Source: Strigamia acuminata | Lineage: Eukaryota; Arthropoda; Chilopoda; Geophilomorpha; Linotaeniidae | NCBI GenBank assembly: GCA_949358305.1 | Contig: OX442314.1 | Span: 46,198,581 to 46,262,580, forward strand | Length of the DNA stretch: 64,000 nucleotides | Direction of reading: 5' to 3' | Shown here: positions 24,917 to 34,575 of the stretch, in pieces | How positions within the stretch are numbered: the first letter of the stretch is position 1 | How the letters are laid out: each line of letters opens with the position of its first letter | Notes under the pieces: generated by a model | Told to the model about the DNA's origin: nothing | Seen by the model: the letters and a program-made list of their open reading frames with translations, nothing else | Database searches by the model: none | Made by a program: the position numbers and the translations under genes

Positions 24917-25950
24917 TTATTGCGGCGGAGGATTGATGGCCGCTGGGGCCGGGAGTTCATCTTCTCGATAGAAAGGGAGAGCGCATCTCGCTTGCTCCTC
25001 TGCCTCGTGTTCTTGAGCCAGTTGTCGATTTTCGTCGACGCGAAGCTGCGCTGCGGCGGCTCGGAGTGCTTTCGACGGGAAGAATCCCGGAAAATCATTG
25101 AAGCACCCGGCGAGCGCCAACTGGTGGAGCTCGGTTTGTGTGGCGGGAAATTGCGGGTTCCCATCACGAACGGACTTGCGGTACCGTTGCACGACTTCTC
25201 GCTGTGTCGTCTTGAGGTTTTTCCTCACTTGGTGGAGAGCACCGTAATTAATTCCGGTGCTCCTGAGCACTCTTCTGCGCTCGTGACGCTCTCGAGGCGT
25301 CACTGGCCATTGGTTGTGCAGCAACTCGGCAGCTAGTGGTCCTGGGGGGCTCTCGTCGAGCGTCCACTCGATTTCGTCGACTCCGTTGACATGAAGGCGC
25401 TCGATGAACCGGCCTTTTGCTCCAAGACCTTGCAGGGCGGACTTCGAGAAGTCGTGGCGCAACTTCCACCACGTGTTGTTTGCCGTCTTCAGTCTTCTGA
25501 TTTTTTCAGGCAACGCCGCCCAAAAAATCAGCGGGTGCTGAGTCGGCACGTGATCGGGAAGCGCGAATGGCGTTTCTCGATCCCTCTCGATCTATATTCA
25601 AAGAAAAATAAATAAATTAGTTTATTTAAAAATAAACAAATAATTTCTTATTTGAAATATTTTTTTAAGCTTAGCGCTTGTGGCCGTGAGCCACTAAGGG
25701 ATGTTGGTTGTCATGGCAACTCCCTTCGCACATGCTTGAAGCACGTGACGTTTATAGCCGCCATTTTTATTTTTAGCGGCTTGTGTTTGAAGTCAGAAAA
25801 AGTGAATTTTCTCAATTTTTCTGACTGAAACACCAAGTGAAAATTATTTTAGTAATTTACCCTCTCTTGTAACGATAATTGGACATCGTTACCGGCTCCT
25901 TCCATCGGCATTTCGTCATCCGCATGGAGGTTGACTTCGTCGTCTGCCAT
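24917..25950 (-). CDS. ORF3 of gypsy element 1 (two-exon, function unknown)
   Basis: This is a predicted spliced gene. Coding exon 1 is 25950-25861: 30 codons from ATG, 9 of 30 residues Asp/Glu, ending AGG before the donor GTAAAT. The intron is 25860-25592 (269 bases), ending TTTTCTTTGAATATAG. Exon 2 is 25591-24917: 224 codons, then TAA. The junction is phase 0 and keeps one open frame. Exon 2 residues 22-45 align without gaps to residues 20-43 of the matching exon in element 2 (11 of 24 identical: IF, ALPE, RR, W, LR). The protein is hydrophilic, with no signal peptide or membrane helix, and I know no domain in it. It lies downstream of pol on the same strand, so I assign it to the element, but with no distal LTR a host gene is possible. 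It is much shorter than its element 2 relative and may be truncated. Confidence 0.6.
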
Positions 25951-25988
25951 TCGTTTTCTTTTTCGCGTTGAAAAAGAAATTCTTTCGG

Positions 25989-26054
25989 CTAGAAAGAATT
26001 AATAAATTATATTAAATATATTTATCGAATTTTTCTTTCAGAAAAATAACTTAC
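25989..26054 (-). other. Probable 66-bp intron in the ORF3 leader of element 1
   Basis: The minus strand reads AAACT/GTAAGT at 26055/26054 and TTAATTCTTTCTAG/CCG at 25989/25988, a near-consensus donor and acceptor 66 bases apart. Splicing would join a non-coding leader exon upstream of 26055 to the exon that holds the ORF3 start codon 38 bases downstream. Confidence 0.5.
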
Positions 26055-26176
26055 AGTTTGTAGATTCGCAAAAAACTGTCGTGTTATAACGCACTCGACG
26101 CATCCACTTTGGAAACTACTGAAAAAGTGGCTAAGTTCGTTGATTGGAGAAACGAACTTGTTTCGGTGACACCGAA

Positions 26177-26240
26177 TGACGTCACAAATTATAACGCATT
26201 GTGAACGTTGTCGTTCGAGTGTGAACTACGAATGACGTCA
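26177..26240. promoter_or_regulatory. Two palindromic TGACGTCA (CRE/ATF-type) sites
   Basis: TGACGTCA occurs at 26177-26184 and 26233-26240, both inside a repeated CGAATGACGTCAC context. They sit between pol and the ORF3 leader, upstream of ORF3. The octamer is the classical CREB/ATF binding sequence. A promoter role is inferred from position only. Confidence 0.4.
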
Positions 26241-26292
26241 CGAGATTGCTTTCTCGGATCTTTTGGGTAAACCCAAAAGGTGAAAGTCAACG

Positions 26293-29200
26293 CTATGTCT
26301 TGACTCGCGGAACGCGAGATCTCAAGTTGTACTTTGACTTTCGCGAAGTACAATCCAACTTGTTTAGATTGTCATCAGCATCGTCTCCAATGTCAGATGA
26401 GTTATTTACTTCATTGTTTGAAATTTTTTCTTTTTCTAAAAACATTTCCTTTTCTAGATTTTCATCCAGGGAAACATTTTCAAGTCGCTTGTTTATTTCA
26501 TCGACTTCGTTATTTTTGAGTTTCGATTTTTCACTCGATTCCGTGTTTTCGACAGGAATTTTGGATAATTCAACATCATCCAAGGTATTAACAATATTTT
26601 TTGTTTTTTGACCCACTTCCTCTCCTTCCAGCCAAATTTCTTGGTTGAAAACGGGAAAGTACGGCATTAATTCAGTGCCGTGAACAGCTGGATAAATTTT
26701 ATTATCACTCAGCCGTCGAAGTTGAAAGGCGCCTCCTTGTAACCTTTTGACAATTACATAAGGCCCATTCCTTTTTGGTGAAATGCCTGCTGCTATTCCT
26801 TTAGCGGCATTTGAGAGAATATGAGACTCTCGCCAGACTAAATCATTTTGTCTGAAGTTGTCGAATTTCTTATCTGATTTTTCAGCTTCGACACGGCGTC
26901 TTAAATCTAAGACGTGAGACATCATATGCTGATACGTCTCTGCAATTATTGCTTCTAATTTCTGAACATATAAATGCGGATTTTTTGGGTCAATGACTAA
27001 AATTCCCTCCGGAATTCTTGGATCCCAAGGAATTCTTAATTCTCGGAAAAAATTTAAGAAAGCTGGAGAATAATCTCGGCCTCTTGTTACAGTTGTTCTC
27101 AAACTGAATGCAAATTCGCGTAGATACTCATCCCATTGGTCGTGAATATCTAAATAAATCGAAACCAAATATTTAATATCTCGATTGGTTCTCTCCACAG
27201 GATTGCTTTGTGGATGATAAATCGATGTCGGTGTTCGCGACATGTCGAATTTTTTGCAAAATTCTTTATAGACCTGTGATCGAAATTGAGGTCCATTATC
27301 ACTTATAATTTGTCTTGGAAATCCAAAAGTTATTGATAAGTGATAAATTGTGTTGGCAACTTTCATTGCCGTTGGATTACACATTGGAAATAATTCGGGC
27401 CAATGTGTAGCGACATCTACGATGACGCAAATGTGGGTATTGTTTTTTCTGGTTCTGGGTTTTGGGCCAGACAAATCCACACTGAGGCAGTCAAATGGTC
27501 CAAATGGTCCAATTTGAGCGCCTTCAATTTCGGTCTTCGATCTCGGCTTGCATGCCTGACATCCTTGACAATGCTGAATAAAACGTGTAATATCACGTTT
27601 CATACCTTTCCAGGTATAAACTCTTCGAGTTCTGTACATTGTCCTCGCAATGCCTGGGTGGCCGGACAGTGGATGTCCGTGCATCAACCATATGATTTTA
27701 TAAATCAGTTTTCTTGGCACAACAACTTTAAGCGCCCTACCATCCTCTCCTAATTCATCGGTAGAGGTAGGATGATAATGGAGTAACATATCTTCTTCAA
27801 TGAGATAAGTACTCGCGTGTCTTTCAAAATTTCTTCTTTGAGGACGAGTTACTATGTAACTTGGATATTGCTTGTTTAACAAGTAATTGCGAATATGTTG
27901 GCAAAATTTGTCTGCTTTTTGCGCCGCAATAATGTCATCTCTCGTTGGAGGATCACATTCTAATTGTTTGGCAATTTTAGCTGCAAATGCTTTAATTAAA
28001 ACATTTGTTGTTGGCAGCTCGAATTTTTTAGCCATCATAGCTCTTAATTCGACGTCAGGGGTTCCTGACGGATCATGCATGTTAATACAAAAATTAATTA
28101 ATGCTTGATCGTCTTCATTAACTATTATTGACTTGGGTAATTCGTTCAATTTTCCCATTTGCCAACTTCGGCAAGGAGATGGACAATATGATAATAAATC
28201 ATCATTATCGCCATCGTCTTCTGGTTCGTCAGGTGCGCTGACAGGTGCACGAGACAATGCGTCTGCTATTACATTTAGCGGACCTTTGACGTACTGTATT
28301 TCGAACGAATACGCCATCAGCTCCATTTGCCAACGAGCTAATCTGCCCGACGGGTCAGATAACGACATCAACCACTTAAGTGCTTGGTGATCCGTTTGTA
28401 CAGTGAATGTAGTGTACTCTAAATATGGGCGAAATTTGCGCAATCCCCATACTACTGCGAGACATTCCAATTCTGTCACAGTATAATTTTTCTCTGCGGG
28501 CTGCAAGCTTCTGCTTGCATACACGCATGGCATTTCGACTTTTTGGCCATCCACAATTTTCTTTTGTGTAAGGGCTGCACCCAACCCTTGTCTACTGGCG
28601 TCAGTATGAACAATGAATGGCATGTACAAGTCAGGCATCTTCATTGTTTCAGCATTCGTAAGCAAGTCTTTTATTGCGTCGAATGCTGCTTGATGATGCA
28701 GTTCCCAATCGAACTCCGCATCTCTCTTCAAGAGAGGCCTTAGTGGTTCTGCCACTGTGGCCAAATTCTTGATTAGGCGGTGAAAGAAATTCACCATGCC
28801 TAGAAATCTTTGTAATTCCTTAAGATTGGTAGGAGCCGGAAATTGCGTAATTGCAGCGACTTTTTTAGGGTCTACTGCAAGTCCTTCTACTCCTACTTTG
28901 TAGCCTAGAAAAATTAATTCCTTTCTACAGAGATGCGTTTTGCCAGGATGCGCATGTAAATTAGCTTCGGCCAATTTTTTAAACACTATATCTAAATGTT
29001 TAATGTGTTCTTCGAACGATTTGGATACAACAATTATGTCATCCAAATATGCCCATGCAAATTTTCTGTAAACGTCACCCAAAACTTTTTCCATCAATTC
29101 TTGGAAAGTAGTTGGTGCGTTTACTAATCCGAAAGGCATGACTAAAAACATTAGTCTTCCCATTGGGCTCCAGAAGGCAGTCTTTTCTCTGTCTTCAGGG

Positions 29201-30519
29201 CGCAATTCTATCTGCCAATATCCCTTGGTCAGATCTATAGTACTGACCCATTCGAATTCTCCGATTTCTCGCAGAATTTCCTCAATTGTCGGCATTTGAG
29301 GTGGGTTGTACTTTGTATGTGTATTGATTGGGCGGAAATCAATACACAGACGCGGGTCATTTCCAGGTCGCATGACTAGGACTGGCCGCATTCCGTAATC
29401 GCCTTCAGCTTTGACGACTACGCCTTTGTCAATCATGTCTTGACAAAGTTGTCTGATTATTTCCCTTTTTTGAGGGTTTATGCTCTTAAAGGGGACACGG
29501 ATGGGTTTCTCCGTGTCAAGCTCAATTTTGTGCTTAACCAGGTGTGTTTTACCTGGATCTTTAGAAATAATCCTTTTATGTTTGGATAACATCTTTTCTA
29601 ATAATTTGGATTGCTCCAAATTTAAGTTAGCTTCTTCGACTAACTTTTGGATGAAATTTTCTTCATCAATTTTGCCTTGAGTTACACTCGCAGCGTAAGC
29701 TTTTGCAAAGGTCACAAATGAGGAATCGGGTTCCTCTATTTTCTCCAAATAACGATCCAGCAACGCTTGTGGAATGTAGGGTAAATCTGCATCCACAGGT
29801 TGCGTGAAATTCCAAGACATCGTCTGTGGATTAGGTTGGATTTTTAATTTATTCATAAAATCGCAACCCAATAGTACCATTGGATACTTATTTGGTATTA
29901 CGATGAACGGATGACGTAACGTGCCATGTGTCCATCGAAATGAAAGATGGATGGTTCCATCTGGAGTGACTTCTTCACTAGCCGTCGTAACTCTGACACC
30001 AGGTCCGATAGGTCGTAGATATTTTTCTAGACCTAATTGATTAATAACTGAAGTGGCTAGGAAGCTTTTATTTGCTCCCGAGTCCAACATTCCAGTTATT
30101 ACACCTTTTAACGTTTCTAACTTTAACGTCGGAAGGTCTTGGCTGTTTGGTATTCCAGCCAGTTTGCACTCAAACTTGCGCAATTTATGATGAATTGTAA
30201 TTGGAGGCTCCAAAGGCAATTCATCTAATAACTCATTGGTATCAAGAGTTGTAGCTGCAAATAACTTAATGCACTCCTCAATTCCAGGTGTCTCTGGAAC
30301 TGAGCTTGGTCTATCGTCTTTAACTTCGACTTTATCTTTAATATCGGAAGTGTCTTCTTCAGTCGGGGTTTCGCCGACAATCTCCTTTTTTAACTCAAGA
30401 GATTCTTTTTCTTTTAGTTCTGTTTGACGAATTAATTCATCAATAACATCTCCAACATCTTCCAGTATTTTCAGATTTTCTTTCTCTGATTCCGATTTCG
30501 GAGAAGACGCAGTGTCCAC
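26293..30519 (-). CDS. pol: Ty3/gypsy Pol polyprotein (element 1)
   Basis: An intact frame of 1408 codons from a GTG used only as a display start; real synthesis is probably as Gag-Pol. Domains in order: aspartic protease with LDSGA at residues 145-149; reverse transcriptase with the FRPIN region near 395 and catalytic YLDD at 491-494; RNase H with TDAS at 639-642; integrase with an HHCC zinc-binding region (H949, H954, then Cys 984-990) and the DDE triad D1015, D1074, E1109 (35 residues between the last two). The C-terminal tail is charged. All key catalytic residues are present and no stop or frameshift is seen. It makes cDNA and inserts it in the nucleus. The frame is open upstream of residue 1 across the gag stop. 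Confidence 0.93.
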   Translation of the reverse strand: MDTASSPKSESEKENLKILEDVGDVIDELIRQTELKEKESLELKKEIVGETPTEEDTSDIKDKVEVKDDRPSSVPETPGIEECIKLFAATTLDTNELLDELPLEPPITIHHKLRKFECKLAGIPNSQDLPTLKLETLKGVITGMLDSGANKSFLATSVINQLGLEKYLRPIGPGVRVTTASEEVTPDGTIHLSFRWTHGTLRHPFIVIPNKYPMVLLGCDFMNKLKIQPNPQTMSWNFTQPVDADLPYIPQALLDRYLEKIEEPDSSFVTFAKAYAASVTQGKIDEENFIQKLVEEANLNLEQSKLLEKMLSKHKRIISKDPGKTHLVKHKIELDTEKPIRVPFKSINPQKREIIRQLCQDMIDKGVVVKAEGDYGMRPVLVMRPGNDPRLCIDFRPINTHTKYNPPQMPTIEEILREIGEFEWVSTIDLTKGYWQIELRPEDREKTAFWSPMGRLMFLVMPFGLVNAPTTFQELMEKVLGDVYRKFAWAYLDDIIVVSKSFEEHIKHLDIVFKKLAEANLHAHPGKTHLCRKELIFLGYKVGVEGLAVDPKKVAAITQFPAPTNLKELQRFLGMVNFFHRLIKNLATVAEPLRPLLKRDAEFDWELHHQAAFDAIKDLLTNAETMKMPDLYMPFIVHTDASRQGLGAALTQKKIVDGQKVEMPCVYASRSLQPAEKNYTVTELECLAVVWGLRKFRPYLEYTTFTVQTDHQALKWLMSLSDPSGRLARWQMELMAYSFEIQYVKGPLNVIADALSRAPVSAPDEPEDDGDNDDLLSYCPSPCRSWQMGKLNELPKSIIVNEDDQALINFCINMHDPSGTPDVELRAMMAKKFELPTTNVLIKAFAAKIAKQLECDPPTRDDIIAAQKADKFCQHIRNYLLNKQYPSYIVTRPQRRNFERHASTYLIEEDMLLHYHPTSTDELGEDGRALKVVVPRKLIYKIIWLMHGHPLSGHPGIARTMYRTRRVYTWKGMKRDITRFIQHCQGCQACKPRSKTEIEGAQIGPFGPFDCLSVDLSGPKPRTRKNNTHICVIVDVATHWPELFPMCNPTAMKVANTIYHLSITFGFPRQIISDNGPQFRSQVYKEFCKKFDMSRTPTSIYHPQSNPVERTNRDIKYLVSIYLDIHDQWDEYLREFAFSLRTTVTRGRDYSPAFLNFFRELRIPWDPRIPEGILVIDPKNPHLYVQKLEAIIAETYQHMMSHVLDLRRRVEAEKSDKKFDNFRQNDLVWRESHILSNAAKGIAAGISPKRNGPYVIVKRLQGGAFQLRRLSDNKIYPAVHGTELMPYFPVFNQEIWLEGEEVGQKTKNIVNTLDDVELSKIPVENTESSEKSKLKNNEVDEINKRLENVSLDENLEKEMFLEKEKISNNEVNNSSDIGDDADDNLNKLDCTSRKSKYNLRSRVPRVKT

Positions 30520-30539
30520 TAGACCTGATGGATCTGCGT

Positions 30540-33500
30540 CTACAAGTTTTTTCGAAACATGTCAGTTATGATCTTGACTGCTTTTTCAAACTCAGCAGTT
30601 GACACTGGTTTGTCCTTTTTAGAGGATGGGCAGTCTTTTTGCCAATGCCCTAATTTTTTGCATAAATTGCATGGATCAGTGGCAGGCGATTTCTTTTTCG
30701 TTGCTGCTGGCGAGGCAGAACGAGAACGAGCGTCAGACCGGCGCTCTGGCGACACCGCGGGTGATTTTGAATTCCTTTCGGTGTTCACCTTTGATGCGTC
30801 AAATGAAACATTTTTTGGTTTCATTCTTGGCTTCCATTTGCCTGCAACGGGGTTATTTTTTGCTAACAACGCCGCTGCTTTGGCTAATAAAGCCAACGTC
30901 TCGTCTCCTGCTTCCTCCTCCTCTTCAGCTTCTTCAGCGTCAGACGGCGGAGTTTCAGCTCCAGTTATATTTGCATGTAACTTAGGGACTGAATGAGGAT
31001 TTTTGACATCCTTTTTGGAAGATTCTTTTTTCGAACTCTTCCCTTCCACCTCGTCTAGAAAGTCTTCGTAACTAGGTGGCTGCAACAATTTCAAACCATT
31101 AAAGGTTTCATTGTTTTGCTCAGCGAGTCTTTTCTCTCGCTTTAAGTACGCTGACCTTTCGGTATCTGTAAGGTAAGCTTTATACTTTTCGTCAATGCGC
31201 AATTGATTGACCTCCATGAACTCGTTTAACTCGGAGAATTTCCCCGGGTCGGGAGCGTCCGACATCATCAGAATATTTTTACTATATTCTGTGAGACCAG
31301 CTCTAAACTGATCATCTGCCGTTGCGTCAGTAACGGCATGTGGCATTCTGCCAAGCAGATTCTCTGCTCTTAGCATGTACGAATGTAAGCTTTCGCCTTT
31401 TCGTTGCTTAAGACATCTCCAGAGCGTCTTGATGTCTTCGCTCGATTCACCAAATTTAAACATAAATTGTTTAACGAAGTCATCCCACTTCGTAAAGTCT
31501 TTCCTGCGAAACCACTCCTTGACATCGCCAACCAGTATTCTTGGTACTAGATGGGCCAATGCACCTTCACAGCTAAAGCTATGAACTTTGCCTAGTTCGA
31601 ATATTTCCAGCAAGAGGTTTGACCCTGCTTGCCAACTTCCATTATAGGCATGTGGGATAACTCGATCCCATCTAATGAATTTTTCATCTGTTGTTTGATG
31701 AGTCCATTTATCAGAAGTGAATTCATTTATTTTTTGCAAAATAATTTTATCCCTTCTGTTTTTTCGCTGTTGTTGAGCATTTTGCCTCAACAACTGGTCA
31801 ATCTCATCTTTCGTGTAGAAATCGGGTCTTTGAGTTCTACTACGGGTTCTGTGACGAGATCGCCCTCTCACACTGGGGCGTGAGGAATCTGTATCCGACG
31901 CAGATTCATAATTCGGATTTGGCGGCGGATTGGGGTCCGGAGGATCGTCGCCATCTGGCGGACGACGGTCTCCATTTGGTGGTCCCCTTCCATTTCGATT
32001 GCCATTCGAATTGTGGTCACGTGAGTGGCCACCTCCATGTCCATCTGAACTATCTCCACCTGGTGGGTCACCACCTGGTGGATTTCCACGGTATCTCGGT
32101 CCATCACGGATGTCGTTATGACAATCTCGTTTTGGTGAGCCTTCTCGCGGATTATCGTGTGCGCGTCCACGATCGTGTGGTTTCTCACGTTCTTTATTCT
32201 TCCTCTCTAGCAATCCAATTAATCGGTCACTATTGCTAAAGAATCGATCCGAATCTTGCGTAACTTTTGGGGAATGATATTCGGTCGGGTCTGGTTGTCG
32301 CTTTCGCTTTTTGCGACTGTGATGACTATTACGACTTCCACGACTACTGCGTGAGTCATCACTGTCAGTCCAGCTTGATTGTCGACTGACTTTCGGTTTA
32401 GCTGATGTTAACTCAATCAACTCAGGTGATTTGGAAGCACCTTTTTGCAAAACTGGGGCTGGCTTTGCAAAATTATCTTCGCCGCAAACGTCTTGTACTT
32501 TTTGTACAACTACTGCAAAATTTTCTTGCACCGTCAATAGATCTGCGCGAAGAATTTCGTCTTCACGAGCTTGCGCAGCTAAGTTGGCACGTAATAACTG
32601 CTCTGCAGTACTTTGACTTTTGGCGGTTTGACCAGCATCAATTACTGACTGCTGTCGAGCGAGAAATACTTCGTTTTCTCGTTGTGCTAATCTCTTAGCT
32701 CTTGCTGCTTGCTCTGCAGCATAATTCTCGTAATTTCGAGAACATGAGGGGATTGCTTCCCTCGCTCGAACTGGGGCGGTTAGTTCGGCAGTCATTAAAT
32801 TTGTGTTGGCTTCTCGCAAATTTGCGTTAGCCAATCTCAAATTTTCATTAGCAATTTCTAAATCTTTTTGCGCTTGATTTAGTTGCTCGAGCCTTTGTTG
32901 TTGCTCTTCGTCAGTAATTAGCCAGGAAGCTTTTTCCTGCTCTAAATGTAACAACTTAACATGATCATTCGCACGTTGTTGTTTTAGTTCGGCATTTTGC
33001 TGCTGCATTTCTGCATGCATTCGCTCGAACTCTGCTTGTAAGCTTGTTCTGACGATTTCAACGTCTTTTTGGCTTTGTTTGCGAACCATAGCTTTGTGGA
33101 TTTGTTCCACAGTCATTTCGCTAGTGACTTTTACTCCCTCGAGCCTAGCTTGCTCACGGAGTGCGTCCATCATGGTAACACGCACGGGAGAATGAGAAAC
33201 TTCCATATTGGAGTTCTCAGAATCTTGTTGTGCTGCACCTTGAACCGGTGATGAATTCAGCGAGTGCGCTGCACTTGACGATTGAATTCGTAAATTCAAA
33301 TCATCGTTTTGCGTCTTGGAACGGCCACTTCCAGTTGGATTATTTAAGTCCAACTGGCCGCTGGGCGGGGATGGCTGTTGTCGCTCCAACGCTTGCGTGA
33401 ATTCATTCACGATTAACTGTGCCGAGTTACAGTTAGCTGTTTGATCCATGGCTTCAAACAGTTCTTGTGACTCAGTCACTTCTTGATCCACGGCTGGTAG

Positions 33501-33563
33501 ATCGATCGCCACTCGTCTCTTCGCCGGCCTTCCTCTCGGTCTCTTCTCTGAAGGAGTCGCCAT
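30540..33563 (-). CDS. gag: Ty3/gypsy Gag (element 1)
   Basis: 1007 residues, very long for a gypsy Gag. The N-terminus is basic (RPRGRPAKRR, AT-hook-like). A Gln/Glu-rich coiled-coil region covers roughly residues 170-360, an Arg/Ser- and Gly/Asp-rich low-complexity region roughly 390-560, and a capsid-like alpha-helical region roughly 600-790. One CCHC zinc knuckle (C-x2-C-x4-H-x4-C) lies at 965-978. Gag packages the genomic RNA in cytoplasmic particles. It starts at ATG 33563, about 110 bases inside the LTR. The segment DALREQARLEGV is similar in placement and sequence to the one in element 2 Gag, supporting common ancestry. Confidence 0.88.
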   Translation of the reverse strand: MATPSEKRPRGRPAKRRVAIDLPAVDQEVTESQELFEAMDQTANCNSAQLIVNEFTQALERQQPSPPSGQLDLNNPTGSGRSKTQNDDLNLRIQSSSAAHSLNSSPVQGAAQQDSENSNMEVSHSPVRVTMMDALREQARLEGVKVTSEMTVEQIHKAMVRKQSQKDVEIVRTSLQAEFERMHAEMQQQNAELKQQRANDHVKLLHLEQEKASWLITDEEQQQRLEQLNQAQKDLEIANENLRLANANLREANTNLMTAELTAPVRAREAIPSCSRNYENYAAEQAARAKRLAQRENEVFLARQQSVIDAGQTAKSQSTAEQLLRANLAAQAREDEILRADLLTVQENFAVVVQKVQDVCGEDNFAKPAPVLQKGASKSPELIELTSAKPKVSRQSSWTDSDDSRSSRGSRNSHHSRKKRKRQPDPTEYHSPKVTQDSDRFFSNSDRLIGLLERKNKEREKPHDRGRAHDNPREGSPKRDCHNDIRDGPRYRGNPPGGDPPGGDSSDGHGGGHSRDHNSNGNRNGRGPPNGDRRPPDGDDPPDPNPPPNPNYESASDTDSSRPSVRGRSRHRTRSRTQRPDFYTKDEIDQLLRQNAQQQRKNRRDKIILQKINEFTSDKWTHQTTDEKFIRWDRVIPHAYNGSWQAGSNLLLEIFELGKVHSFSCEGALAHLVPRILVGDVKEWFRRKDFTKWDDFVKQFMFKFGESSEDIKTLWRCLKQRKGESLHSYMLRAENLLGRMPHAVTDATADDQFRAGLTEYSKNILMMSDAPDPGKFSELNEFMEVNQLRIDEKYKAYLTDTERSAYLKREKRLAEQNNETFNGLKLLQPPSYEDFLDEVEGKSSKKESSKKDVKNPHSVPKLHANITGAETPPSDAEEAEEEEEAGDETLALLAKAAALLAKNNPVAGKWKPRMKPKNVSFDASKVNTERNSKSPAVSPERRSDARSRSASPAATKKKSPATDPCNLCKKLGHWQKDCPSSKKDKPVSTAEFEKAVKIITDMFRKNL
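30546..30552 (-). promoter_or_regulatory. -1 ribosomal frameshift heptamer A_AAA_AAC
   Basis: In the gag frame the minus strand reads CGA AAA AAC TTG TAG, so A_AAA_AAC sits one codon before the gag stop. Slipping back one base enters the pol frame, which has no stop from here to the pol domains. This is the canonical X_XXY_YYZ type used, for example, by MMTV. Confidence 0.8.
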
Positions 33564-33656
33564 TTTTCAATGAGGATTTAGAAAGGATAGAGAAGAAAGA
33601 TAAGCAAGATAAAAATGGCGGGTAAATTTTAAACTATCAAAATTTATACAATGACT

Positions 33657-33674
33657 ATCCCGGCCGGGCCCCCA
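33657..33674 (-). other. Primer-binding site, tRNA-Pro-like (element 1)
   Basis: The minus strand begins TGGGGGCCCGGCCGGGAT two bases after the LTR end. Its complement matches the 3' end of animal tRNA-Pro, ATCCCGGACGAGCCCCCA as I recall it, at 16 of 18 positions. Confidence 0.65.
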
Positions 33675-33676
33675 CG

Positions 33677-34575
33677 TGCTGCGATCCGGGTTATTATCGC
33701 ACTTATTTCTAATAAATAAGCACGAAACCGCAGGTGAATGCTACTTGAGACTTATATCGCGGCCTTAAATTATCTAGGGTTAAGTTTAAGGAAATAAAAA
33801 GACAGTTTATAGTATAAAAATCACAAATATATGTTTATTCGGTTTAATACAATAAAATATGATAAAAATGACTAGTTAAAAATAATACAATGGCGACAAG
33901 TCGCTGTATAATGGAGTAGGAAACAAAGGAAGGGCTTGCAACGACTGTTGCAAGCTACAAAGCGTCAGAAATGGCGCTTAAACAACACAATGTTGTTGAG
34001 CGAAGGCAAATGTCTTCGTTTACTGAACTCACGAACGATGGTCGAAGACGATGGTTCTCGTGGGCTCCTTCTACGGCTCGTGCGACGGCTCGGCGGCGGT
34101 GGTTGACGGCTGTAGGCGTCCGGCTCTCGTACGATGGCGGTGGCTGTCGTTCGTGCGGCAGCGACGGCGATGGTTTACGATCGTCGGGAAACTTCTCGGT
34201 TACGATTGCTGGAATTAGCTTCGGCTAATTCAAGCAGGATAGCTGGCTTTGTAATTCGTTACAAAGCAAGCTGGTGAAACTTGACGGTTACACGGTCCAC
34301 TGTCAATACGTATTGTCGGAGCAGATATCGCAGTGATGTTGTGGGTTGTGTATTTTTGTCAAGAGTCCCGATTTGAGCCAAGGCGCGAGCCCAGCACGCT
34401 TCAATATTGCGCAGAAAACCTGCGCACTTAGCTCAAATGGGTGCAACTAGTGGTTATTACGCCATATTGCACCATAACGGCTAATAACCGTCTTCACCCC
34501 GGACAACCTGGGGTGATATGTGCCTAGAGAGGATTTCTCCCCTCGGTCACATGATCTGACTTGGCGTGTGCCACA
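33677..34575 (-). repeat. 5' LTR of gypsy element 1 (outer boundary approximate)
   Basis: On the plus strand it starts TGCTGCGATCC next to the primer site. The outer end is my best guess at GTGCCACA (34575), giving TG...CA termini and about 899 bp. An AATAAA lies on the minus strand at 33839-33834, at nearly the same distance from the inner edge as in element 2. No partner LTR exists in the window to fix the end. Confidence 0.5.

Larger units (their letters stand above)
24917..34575 (-). mobile_element. Ty3/gypsy element 1, one LTR missing
   Basis: On the minus strand the order is LTR (34575-33677), tRNA-Pro-like primer site, gag, -1 frameshift site, pol, ORF3. The coding parts are uninterrupted. 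No copy of the LTR start TGCTGCGATCCGG is visible left of pol, so the 3' LTR has been lost or replaced; a copia LTR ends 153 bases left of the ORF3 stop. The same gene order, primer type and frameshift heptamer occur in element 2, so the two belong to one lineage, although their proteins are well diverged. Confidence 0.8.

Noticed and set aside
24764-25336. 190-codon plus-strand ORF
   Set aside because: It lies opposite ORF3 exon 2 of element 1, where the minus strand has splice signals and a conserved motif. The plus frame is a shadow.
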